From the NCBI RefSeq assembly GCF_018398315.1, contig NZ_JAHBRW010000001.1:3976501-4040500 (forward strand): a stretch of 64,000 nucleotides of DNA, in the 5' to 3' direction. Made by a program: the position numbers and the translations under genes. The notes beneath the pieces are model-generated. The model was not told the origin of the DNA, did not search any database, and saw only the letters and a list, made by a program, of their open reading frames with translations. This DNA is from Chelatococcus sp. YT9. Its GTDB lineage: Bacteria; Pseudomonadota; Alphaproteobacteria; Rhizobiales; Beijerinckiaceae. Positions 30,572 through 38,160 of this stretch are shown here, piece by piece. Each line of letters begins with the position of its first letter. Within the stretch, counting starts at the first letter, position 1.

Positions 30572-30729
30572 CCGGCTACTCCCGAACTCGAGCACGGACA
30601 CACTACACCTGCGTTAGGAAAGTTGTCGCTCTTGGATCTTAACGAATTCCAAATCACCCGCATCACACCTTTACTATGCTGGCCTTTTGCGCCATCACCT
30701 TGAGGAGGCTATGACTTCCTCCGTGTGCT

Positions 30730-30785
30730 GGCGGCCGAACCGCCGCACCGAAAAACGCTGCATGGGAGATTCCCCTCGCGGGGAA
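30730..30785 (+). promoter_or_regulatory. Structured dapA leader with a hairpin over the ribosome-site region
   Basis: GGCGG/CCGCC (30730-30744) forms a small stem, and TTCCCC (30770-30775) pairs perfectly with GGGGAA (30780-30785) over a TCGC loop. The second stem covers the only G-rich stretch before the dapA ATG at 30796. A GAGGAGG-preceded ATG at 30711 opens another frame that runs through both stems and into dapA. No lysine-riboswitch-like extended structure was recognised. Confidence 0.4.
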
Positions 30786-30795
30786 AACCACACCG

Positions 30796-31689
30796 ATGAC
30801 TTCACGCTCTCCCTTCAAGGGATCGATCACTGCGCTCGTTACGCCTTTCCGCGATGGTGCCCTCGACGAGGCCGCGTTTCGCGCCCATGTCGACTGGCAG
30901 ATCGAGAACGGCACCCATGGCCTCGTCCCTGTCGGCACGACGGGAGAAAGCCCCACATTGTCCCATGCCGAGCACAAACAGGTGGTCGAATGGTGCGTTG
31001 CCGCCGCTGGCGGGCGCGTACCGGTCATAGCTGGCGCCGGCTCCAACAACACGGCAGAAGCCGTCGATCTGGCGCGTCACGCCGAGAATGCCGGCGCCCA
31101 GGGCGTGCTGGTCGTGACCCCGTACTACAACAAGCCCGGCCAGGAAGGGCTCTATCAGCATTTTAAGGCCATCAATGACGCCATCGGCATCCCTATTCTG
31201 ATCTACAACATCCCCTCGCGTTCGGTGATCGACATGTCCGTCGACACCATGAAGCGGCTGTTCGAGCTTCCGAACATCGCGGGGGTCAAGGACGCGACCG
31301 CCAATGTGGCGCGCGTGAGCTTGCAGCGCGCGGCGATGGGACCGCACTTTAACCAACTTTCTGGCGAAGATGCGACAGCGCTCGGTTTCATGGCGCATGG
31401 AGGCGATGGCTGCATCTCTGTCAGCGCTAATGTCGCGCCGAAACTGTGCTCGGAGTTCCAGGAGGCGTGCCTGCGCGGGGATTACGCGAGCGCCCTGGCG
31501 ATCCAGGATCGGTTGATGCCGCTGCATACGGCGCTTTTCATCGAGACCAATCCGTCGCCTGCCAAAGCCGCGCTTGCGCTGCTCGGGCGCATGTCTCAGG
31601 AGACGCGACTGCCGATGGTGCCTGTCTCCGATGCCACGCGGCAGACGCTCCGCGAGGCCTTGGTCCATGCAGGGCTGATCAACGGGTGA
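30796..31689 (+). CDS. dapA: 4-hydroxy-tetrahydrodipicolinate synthase
   Basis: 297 residues. It condenses pyruvate with aspartate semialdehyde in lysine and diaminopimelate synthesis. The Schiff-base lysine is K165 in AGVKDAT; Y137 (LIYNIP) and T48-T49 (GTTGES) complete the proton relay. The YYNKP motif is at 110-114. smpB begins 6 bases after the stop. A weak GGGG is the only ribosome-site candidate, and it is inside a hairpin. Confidence 0.96.
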   Translation: MTSRSPFKGSITALVTPFRDGALDEAAFRAHVDWQIENGTHGLVPVGTTGESPTLSHAEHKQVVEWCVAAAGGRVPVIAGAGSNNTAEAVDLARHAENAGAQGVLVVTPYYNKPGQEGLYQHFKAINDAIGIPILIYNIPSRSVIDMSVDTMKRLFELPNIAGVKDATANVARVSLQRAAMGPHFNQLSGEDATALGFMAHGGDGCISVSANVAPKLCSEFQEACLRGDYASALAIQDRLMPLHTALFIETNPSPAKAALALLGRMSQETRLPMVPVSDATRQTLREALVHAGLING

Positions 31690-31695
31690 GGTGTG

Positions 31696-32166
31696 ATGTC
31701 TGCCGGTAAGGAGACGACGCGGAACGTTGCCGAGAACCGGAAGGCGCGCTTCAACTACGAGATCGTCGAGAAGATCGAAGCCGGTATCGCTTTGACCGGC
31801 ACGGAGGTCAAATCGCTCAGGGAAGGCAAGGCGACCATCACGGAAGCCTATGCCGGCCCCTCCGGCGAGGAGTTCCTGCTGTTCAACGCCTATATCCCGG
31901 AATATCTGCAGGCCAATCGCTTCAATCACGAGACCCGGCGCCCCCGGAAGCTCCTGCTGCATAAGCGTCAGATCAACAAGTTGATCGGCGCCACACAGCG
32001 CCAAGGCTTCACGGTCGTCCCCCTGAGGATCTATTTCAATCCCAAAGGACGCGCGAAGGTGGAGATCGCGCTGGCGCGCGGCAAGAACCTCGGCGACAAG
32101 CGCGAGACCGAGAAGAAGCGCGATTGGGATCGCGAGCGCTCACGTCTGATGCGCGAGAAGGGCTGA
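31696..32166 (+). CDS. smpB: SsrA-binding protein
   Basis: 156 residues from the ATG at 31696 (a GTG directly precedes it). SmpB binds tmRNA and brings it to stalled ribosomes. The [10 protein letters not shown] start, [12 protein letters not shown] and the basic C-terminal tail ([21 protein letters not shown]) are all typical. It is coupled to dapA, an arrangement common in this order. No tmRNA gene was seen in the window. Confidence 0.96.
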   Translation: MSAGKETTRNVAENRKARFNYEIVEKIEAGIALTGTEVKSLREGKATITEAYAGPSGEEFLLFNAYIPEYLQANRFNHETRRPRKLLLHKRQINKLIGATQRQGFTVVPLRIYFNPKGRAKVEIALARGKNLGDKRETEKKRDWDRERSRLMREKG

Positions 32167-32197
32167 GGGCCGCCTTCGATCGGAGCGACTGTCGAGA

Positions 32198-32869
32198 TCA
32201 GGTCTCACCGTCGAGGAAGGCACGCACACGCCGGAACACGGCCCGAAACATTTCAGGCGTCAGAACGCGGGTGTTCGTGTTGTAGCGCGAGCAGTGGTAG
32301 CTGTCGAACAGCCGGACCGGGCCGATGTCGTGTTCGGCCCCATGGCTGAAGGGGACGCGGCCGGGCTTGCTGCCCAAGGCGCGGACGACACTCTCATGGG
32401 CGATACGGCCGAGCGCCACGGCCGCCGATAGCCGTGGCAAGCTGTTGATCTGGGCGGTTAAAAACGAGCGGCAGGTCGTGATTTCCACGCCGGTCGGCTT
32501 GTTCTGTGGCGGTACGCAGCGGACAGCGTTGACAATAATGCCGTCGTCAAGCGCAAGACCGTCGTCTGGAGCGGCACGGTAGTGGCCATGCGCAAAGCCG
32601 AACTCAGCGAGTGTGGCGTAGAGAAGGTCTCCGGCGTAGTCGCCTGTGAACGGGCGGCCCGTCCGGTTGGCACCGCGTAGGCCGGGCGCCAGCCCGACGA
32701 TCATCAGGCGGGCTTCGGATGGCCCGAAGGCAGGAACCGGCGCATTGTGCCAGCGAGGCTCACGCGCGCGCCACTCTTGCCGGAATGCAACAAGACGCGG
32801 GCAGAGCGGGCAATCGGGGCCCGGCTCAGCCGCGTCGTGCTGCACCTTGCGCTGCGTTAGCGCGGTCAA
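32198..32869 (-). CDS. Uracil-DNA glycosylase, family 5 (UdgB type, Fe-S)
   Basis: 223 residues. The active-site motif is GLAPG (VGLAPGLRGANRTG), diagnostic of family 5 rather than the GEAPG of family 4; motif 2 is HCSRYNTNT. Cysteines for the [4Fe-4S] cluster include CPLC near residues 20-23. It removes uracil, and in some members hypoxanthine, from DNA. The start is a TTG at 32869 that overlaps the upstream gene's TGA (TTGA); a GTG at 32845 is an alternative. It is convergent with smpB. Confidence 0.9.
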   Translation of the reverse strand: MTALTQRKVQHDAAEPGPDCPLCPRLVAFRQEWRAREPRWHNAPVPAFGPSEARLMIVGLAPGLRGANRTGRPFTGDYAGDLLYATLAEFGFAHGHYRAAPDDGLALDDGIIVNAVRCVPPQNKPTGVEITTCRSFLTAQINSLPRLSAAVALGRIAHESVVRALGSKPGRVPFSHGAEHDIGPVRLFDSYHCSRYNTNTRVLTPEMFRAVFRRVRAFLDGET

Positions 32870-33519
32870 GGAGACTCAAGGCCGTCTTCGTCGCTCGGCT
32901 GCCGGATGCCATAACGTTTCTCAACGGTATAGCGCGAGCGGGTGTTGTCGGCCTTGTCCTCGAAGCCGAGCGGCCTCGGACGGTCCGTCCGCTCGGTAGG
33001 ATCACGACCGATGCGGGAGGCAAGCTGCATGATCTCAATGAACTCATCCGCTTGGCGCCGCAGTTCGTCGGCGATCATGGGCGGCTGGGTTGAAATAGTC
33101 GAGATCACCGACACGCGCACGCCCCGGCGCTGCATGGCCTCCACGAGCGAGCGGAAATCTCCGTCGCCAGAGAACAGGATCATCTCGTCGATATAGGGGG
33201 CGAGCTCCAGCGCATCGATCGCGAGCTCGATATCCATGTTGCCCTTGACCTTGCGTCGGCCGGCAGAATCGACAAATTCCTTGGTGGGCTTTGTGACGAC
33301 CCGATAACCGTTATAATCGAGCCAATCTATCAGTGGTCGAATAGAGGAATATTCCTGATCTTCGATCAGCGCCGTGTAATAGAAGGCGCGCACGAGATTC
33401 CCCCGCCCCTTGAATTCCTTCAAAAGACGCTTGTAGTCGATGTCGAAGCCTAATGTCTTCGTCGTGGCATAGAGGTTCGCCCCATCGATAAATAACGCGA
33501 GACGTTGTGGGCTTGTCAT
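32866..33519 (-). CDS. NYN domain protein (LabA/DUF88 family, PIN-like nuclease fold)
   Basis: 217 residues from the ATG at 33519; the frame continues upstream to 33672 without family similarity. The PIN-like acidic residues are visible in ALFIDGANLYATTKTLG, in GNMDIELAIDALE and in LFSGDGDFRSLVEAMQRRG. Members are thought to be RNases. The tail beyond residue ~180 is charged and likely disordered. It is coupled to a uracil-DNA glycosylase by a 4-base overlap and often lies near rpoZ in this order. Confidence 0.88.
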   Translation of the reverse strand: MTSPQRLALFIDGANLYATTKTLGFDIDYKRLLKEFKGRGNLVRAFYYTALIEDQEYSSIRPLIDWLDYNGYRVVTKPTKEFVDSAGRRKVKGNMDIELAIDALELAPYIDEMILFSGDGDFRSLVEAMQRRGVRVSVISTISTQPPMIADELRRQADEFIEIMQLASRIGRDPTERTDRPRPLGFEDKADNTRSRYTVEKRYGIRQPSDEDGLESP

Positions 33520-34020
33520 TGATTGTATCTCGATTAGGCGTTTTACAGAGTCGAACCTGTCGTCCGAAGACGGCGTTGTGAAAAATGTTTCAGTATCACC
33601 AAATGTCCTGCGGGCATTCAACAGTTGCTGTCGCACAGTTGCGATAGAAATGACAAGCGCATATTGCTCCACCGTCCAGAAAAGTCCAGCGGTCGCAACG
33701 GGGATGGGATTTCCCCTTACGCTGCCGCTTGGAACGGTCGGCTCCGTTAACTTTTGAAGCCGACGACTCTACTCTGAACGGAGCCGCAACTAGGCGCTCA
33801 TCCTACGCATAATAATACCGTTACGCTCTGACAGCCGAACTTACGGCCCTAGCGGACCACGCGGCGCGTCGATCAAATCGGAAGGGAACGCCTGTAAGGC
33901 GCAATCCCATTGGGGAAGCATTAAGCGGGCAATAGGTCTGCGTCAAATGCAGCAACGCCGGCACTATAGGCCGGTTTCATCAGATGTGCACCGCTTAAGC
34001 CGGCTTTGTCAGGGGATAAG
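33520..34020. other. Intergenic region between rsh and the NYN gene
   Basis: About 500 bases without a recognised gene. A short inverted repeat, CCGGC/GCCGG around CTATAGT on the minus strand, lies near 33958-33976 and might act after rsh, but there is no T tract. The part next to the NYN gene is AT-richer and is the likely promoter region. Confidence 0.4.
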
Positions 34021-36225
34021 TTAGCCGACGCTGCGCTCAATTTTGCTGACAACAGGCTTTGCCCGCAGTTCGCTGATGATCGCGTTGAGATGTTTCAAAT
34101 CCCACACCGACAAGTCGATGACGAGATCGGTGAAATCGGGCGTCCGGCGGCTCATCCCTATGTTCTCGATATTGCCGTCGTGTTCAGCAATCACTTGAGT
34201 GATCTGGGCGAGCGATCCGGGTTCGTTGATGGAATTGAGCTTGATGCGCGCCGGAAAACGCTGCGCGTTGTGTTCATCGATGTCCCACCGCACATCGAGC
34301 CATCGATCCGGCTCGTTCTCCACGTCCGCGAGCGCGGGTGACTGGATCGGATAGATCGTCACGCCTTCGCCCGGCGTCAGAATGCCCACGATGCGGTCGC
34401 CAGGAACCGCGCCGCCAGCTGGCGCAAAGCGCACAGGGAGGTCGCTGGCGATGCCGCGGATGGGAATGGCGTAACCATCTCCTGCGTTTTCGGGGCCGCC
34501 GGGAACCTTGAACTTGAAGGACGTATCGCTCTTCAGGCCGAACCATCCGTGGCCGACAGCACCGTCCACGGTCGGCCGGCGCTCGTCCTTGAATTCGGGA
34601 TAGACGGCTTTCACCACGTCCCCGGAAAACATCTCGCCCCGGCCGACAGAAGCCAGCACGTCCTCCACGGAGATGCGGGCGAGGCGCGGCAAGGCGGCCT
34701 TCAGCTTATCTTCGCCGAAGGCTTTGCCCGCGCGCTCGAAGGCGCGTTCGATGATCTGGCGACCGAGGCCCGCATATTGCCGCCTCACGGCGGTGCGGGT
34801 GGCACGCCGGATGGCGGCGCGCGCCTTGCCGGTCGTGACCAGCGATTCCCAAGCTGCCGGCGGGACCTGCTCCTGGGCCCGAATGATTTCGACCTCGTCG
34901 CCGTTCTGCAATTCGGAGAGCAACGGGGCGATGCGGCCGTTGATCTTGCACCCCACAGCCGTATTCCCGACGTCCGTGTGTACGGCATAGGCGAAGTCAA
35001 TGGGCGTTGCCCGTCGGGGCAGGGCGATCAGGCGGCCCTTCGGCGTAAAGCAGAACACCTGGTCGTGAAAAAGTTCCAGCTTGGTATGCTCAAGGAACTC
35101 TTCCGGATTGTCTCCTTCCGCGAGAAGATCAACCGTGCGCCGTAACCACTGGTAGGCTCGGCTTTCGCCGGCGCCTTGCGCTGCGCTCGAACCGCCTTCC
35201 TTGTAGGCTGAGTGGGCCGCGATGCCGTACTCGGCGATCGCATCCATTTCCTCGGTGCGCAGCTGCAACTCGACGCGCTGATGGCCCGGACCGATCACTG
35301 TCGTGTGGATGGAGCGATAGTCGTTCTGCTTGGGGGTCGAGACGTAGTCCTTGTAGCGGCCCGGCACCATGGGCCAGGTGGTATGGACGACGCCGAGCGC
35401 GCGGTAGCAGTCGTCGATCGTCTTGACGATGATGCGGAAGGCAAAGATGTCCGACAATTGCTCAAAGGCGACGGATTTCCGCTCCATCTTCCGCCAGATA
35501 GAATAAGGCCGCTTGCGCCGGCCGGTTACGACGGCGGGAATGGCCCGGTCCGCGAGCCGGGCCGTGAGGTCATTCTCGATCGCTTCGATAAGCTGGCCGT
35601 TGTTCCGCGTAACCTCTTCGAGACGCTTGTTGATCGTCTCGAAGGCTTCCGGCTTCAAGGTGCGGAAGGCAAGGTCCTCCAGCTCATCGCGCATCCATTG
35701 GATACCCATGCGGCCGGCAAGCGGCGCATAAATCTCCAATGTTTCCTCCGCGATGCGGACGCGCTTGGCCGGCTGCATGAAGTGCAGCGTCCGCATGTTG
35801 TGCAGGCGGTCGGCGAGTTTGACGAGCAGCACTCTGACGTCGGCCGCGATCGCGAGAAGGAGCTTGCGGAAATTCTCGCCCTGAGTGGCCTTCTTCGAGA
35901 CGAAGTCGAGCTTCTTGATCTTGGTGAGCCCATCGACGAGTGCGCCGATCTCGGGGCCGAAGAGGCGGTCGATCTCTTCCCGCGTCGCGTCCGTGTCCTC
36001 GATGGTGTCATGGAGCACCGCAGCGACGATGGTCGCGTCGTCAAGCTTGAGATCGGTGAGAATCGCCGCGACCTCGAGCGGATGCGAGAAGAACAGATCG
36101 CCGGAGGCGCGCTTCTGCGATCCATGGGCACGCATGGCGTAGACGTAGGCGCGGTCGAGGAGGGCCTCGTCCGCATTGGGATCGTAACGCTTGACGCGCT
36201 CGACCAATTCATATTGCCGCATCAT
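34021..36225 (-). CDS. rsh: Bifunctional (p)ppGpp synthetase/hydrolase (Rsh)
   Basis: 734 residues from the ATG at 36225, which gives the family start MMRQYELVERVKRY. The HD hydrolase domain shows SHPLEV, HDTIED and DRLHNMRT. The synthetase domain contains GRYKDYVSTPKQNDYRSIHT; its RxKD motif is the form found in bifunctional SpoT/Rsh enzymes. TGS, helical and ACT domains follow (ACT near INEPGSLAQITQVIAEHDGNIENIGM). One such gene is the normal complement in Hyphomicrobiales and controls the stringent response. It lies after rpoZ but past a terminator. Confidence 0.96.
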   Translation of the reverse strand: MMRQYELVERVKRYDPNADEALLDRAYVYAMRAHGSQKRASGDLFFSHPLEVAAILTDLKLDDATIVAAVLHDTIEDTDATREEIDRLFGPEIGALVDGLTKIKKLDFVSKKATQGENFRKLLLAIAADVRVLLVKLADRLHNMRTLHFMQPAKRVRIAEETLEIYAPLAGRMGIQWMRDELEDLAFRTLKPEAFETINKRLEEVTRNNGQLIEAIENDLTARLADRAIPAVVTGRRKRPYSIWRKMERKSVAFEQLSDIFAFRIIVKTIDDCYRALGVVHTTWPMVPGRYKDYVSTPKQNDYRSIHTTVIGPGHQRVELQLRTEEMDAIAEYGIAAHSAYKEGGSSAAQGAGESRAYQWLRRTVDLLAEGDNPEEFLEHTKLELFHDQVFCFTPKGRLIALPRRATPIDFAYAVHTDVGNTAVGCKINGRIAPLLSELQNGDEVEIIRAQEQVPPAAWESLVTTGKARAAIRRATRTAVRRQYAGLGRQIIERAFERAGKAFGEDKLKAALPRLARISVEDVLASVGRGEMFSGDVVKAVYPEFKDERRPTVDGAVGHGWFGLKSDTSFKFKVPGGPENAGDGYAIPIRGIASDLPVRFAPAGGAVPGDRIVGILTPGEGVTIYPIQSPALADVENEPDRWLDVRWDIDEHNAQRFPARIKLNSINEPGSLAQITQVIAEHDGNIENIGMSRRTPDFTDLVIDLSVWDLKHLNAIISELRAKPVVSKIERSVG

Positions 36226-36332
36226 CGACTGAACATTCCGGGCCGTCTGAATATGACAAGCCATTTCATTGAAATATCGGCTTTAATCGCGCCAAGGACA
36301 AGCGACAGAGAAGGTCCATGCGGCCTCTGACG

Positions 36333-36362
36333 AATAAAAAAAGCCCGGACGACGCCGGGCTT
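36333..36362 (-). terminator. Strong intrinsic terminator of rpoZ
   Basis: On the minus strand GCCCGG and CCGGGC (36360-36343) form a perfect 6-pair stem with a 6-base loop, extended by two A-T pairs and followed by seven T residues (36342-36336). Confidence 0.88.
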
Positions 36363-36395
36363 CTCTCAACAGGGTTAACGAGAACGTTGACCAGA

Positions 36396-36785
36396 CTATT
36401 CGTCGTCGTCGCTGCCGGCCGGTGGCACGAGGCCTTCGAGGCCGCGCAGCAGGTCTTCCTCGCTCATGCGATCGAAGGCGATATCCGGGTCGTCGCTACC
36501 GCCCGAACCGGTCGATGGCGCCAGCAGAGGCACTTCATTGGCTTCCGGCTCGTCCACTTCCACGTATTTCTGCATGGAATGGATCAGGTCTTCCTTCAGA
36601 TCTTCAGGCGTGAGCTTGGAATCGGCGATCTCACGCAACGCGACGACCGGATTTTTGTCCCTGTCGCGATCGATGGTCAGCGGCGCGCCAGCGGAGATCA
36701 GCCGCGCGCGGTGGCTGGCGAGGAGAACGAGCTCGAAACGGTTCTCGACCTTGTCGATGCAATCTTCGACGGTGACGCGAGCCAT
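36396..36785 (-). CDS. rpoZ: RNA polymerase omega subunit
   Basis: 129 residues; AAGGAGG lies five bases before the ATG. The omega fold begins [23 protein letters not shown] with the typical RARLISAG. The acidic C-terminal tail is longer than in E. coli (91 residues) and is common in this class. Omega helps assemble RNA polymerase and forms a ppGpp site in many bacteria, which fits its place before rsh. A TTGACC is present on the minus strand near 36847-36842 but a good -10 was not seen. Confidence 0.95.
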   Translation of the reverse strand: MARVTVEDCIDKVENRFELVLLASHRARLISAGAPLTIDRDRDKNPVVALREIADSKLTPEDLKEDLIHSMQKYVEVDEPEANEVPLLAPSTGSGGSDDPDIAFDRMSEEDLLRGLEGLVPPAGSDDDE

Positions 36786-36961
36786 GAGCGCCTCCTTCTA
36801 TGGCATGTCCAACAAATCAGTTTGATCGCGCTGACTACACCGGTCAATGGCCGGATGCAAGGGTGCTCACGAACTCCGGCGATGTTTCAGCCCTCGCAGC
36901 GCCGTATCAGCCGCGCACCTTCTCGTGATGGCCATCCTGCAACATCGGCGCCATGCCGCCT

Positions 36962-37720
36962 TCAAACGAAGGAAGGGAGGGCGACAAGCTCGTCTCGCCG
37001 ACGCTTTCCGTGAGACTGATAGAACATCGGGACCGGAGCCGCATGCGGCAGGCCTGCTTTCAGGCGCAGGGCGAGTTCGCCAAGGACGACACGGGTGATG
37101 TCCGGCAACGCGAGCTTTTCTGCCTCCTCGAAGGAAACCCACGTCGTTTCGACAAATTCTGCATCGGGACCGACAACACCCGGAACTTCGTGGGCGATGG
37201 CGGTGTCGTGTACCACGAAGAAGCGGGTGTCGAAGCGGCGAGTACGGCCCGGTGGAGTGATCGCGCGCGCCACGAAATAAAGCCCCTCGAGCTCCGGAAT
37301 CACGCCATTCTCTGCGAAACCGTTCCACGATTCCGGAGCGTCCTCCGGCCCGCCGTAGTCCTTGGTACCGACGAGCAGGCCCGTTTCCTCGAAGGTCTCG
37401 CGGATGGCGGTAAGCGCGAGCGTTCGTGGACGATCAGTGGCGCGGCTTCGGCTGCGCTCCATAAGGCGCGCCTCGATCATCCGGTCGAGCGCGCCGACCG
37501 CGCTCATGCGCCGGTCCGCAGCCTCGCAGGCGCCGCCCGGGAACACGAAAAGGTCCGCCATGAAGGCCTGACGGCTGTGGCGACGACCCATCAGGAAACG
37601 CGGCTTGCGGCGGTTACCTTCGAGAATGATGAGGGTGGCCGAATCGCGCGGCCGCAGCACCTGCGGCCTTGGCGCCGATGGCGCTGCGGACGGCACGGAC
37701 ATTCTAGAAGGATCAGTCAC
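36962..37720 (-). CDS. Nudix hydrolase (NUDT19-like, interrupted Nudix box)
   Basis: 252 residues from a GTG at 37720 that overlaps the stop of the DUF983 gene (GTGA). The Nudix box is split: FPGGACEAAD supplies the first glycine part, and about 40 residues later AIRETFEETGLLVG supplies the REx2EExG metal-binding core. Such a long insert is known in the NUDT19/CoA-diphosphatase-like group. The substrate is not predictable. Coupling to rnr and DUF983 is typical of this order. Confidence 0.87.
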   Translation of the reverse strand: MTDPSRMSVPSAAPSAPRPQVLRPRDSATLIILEGNRRKPRFLMGRRHSRQAFMADLFVFPGGACEAADRRMSAVGALDRMIEARLMERSRSRATDRPRTLALTAIRETFEETGLLVGTKDYGGPEDAPESWNGFAENGVIPELEGLYFVARAITPPGRTRRFDTRFFVVHDTAIAHEVPGVVGPDAEFVETTWVSFEEAEKLALPDITRVVLGELALRLKAGLPHAAPVPMFYQSHGKRRRDELVALPSFV

Positions 37721-38160
37721 AGCCTGTGCTCGCCTGCGCCACCGATCGTGTCGGATTGGTCTTGCTTGTTGAAGCCATGCATGCGCAGGGCCCATTGATG
37801 GGCAACGACAGCCCCCTTGATCGGCTGCATCATGACGAGGCAGAGCACGACGGTCAGAAGAGGCCAGGCCACCGCGTGCATCCACAGGGGAAGTTCCGAG
37901 ATCGCCTCAGCGGCCAAAATCCCTCCGCCGATGATATGACCGACAATGGTGATCACGATATAGGGCGGCAGGTCATCTGAGCGTTGGGCGCTCAGATCCT
38001 CATCACACCGAGCGCAAACCGGCACGACCTTGAGAAAACCGGAAAAAATCCGCCCCTCGCCGCAGGCCGGACAGCGACAGCGCAGACCATTGCTGATCGC
38101 CGGCCACCACGGGCGGGGAAGGCTGTCGTCGTCCAGCGTCAATCCTCCGTGGGATGCCAT
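37717..38160 (-). CDS. DUF983 family zinc-ribbon membrane protein
   Basis: 147 residues. CRCPACGEG and CARCDE form a zinc-ribbon-like pair near residues 28-52. Two membrane helices follow (around VITIVGHIIGGGILAAE and VAWPLLTVVLCLVMM). The family function is unknown. It overlaps the rnr 3' end by 22 bases and the Nudix start by 4 bases, so the three genes are translated together. Confidence 0.88.
   Translation of the reverse strand: MASHGGLTLDDDSLPRPWWPAISNGLRCRCPACGEGRIFSGFLKVVPVCARCDEDLSAQRSDDLPPYIVITIVGHIIGGGILAAEAISELPLWMHAVAWPLLTVVLCLVMMQPIKGAVVAHQWALRMHGFNKQDQSDTIGGAGEHRL

Noticed and set aside
30602-30795. Lysine riboswitch before dapA
   Set aside because: The leader is under 200 bases and shows only small simple stems, not the multi-helix riboswitch core.
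35212-36330. 372-codon plus-strand frame over rsh
   Set aside because: Shadow of rsh; the minus-strand protein has complete family motifs.
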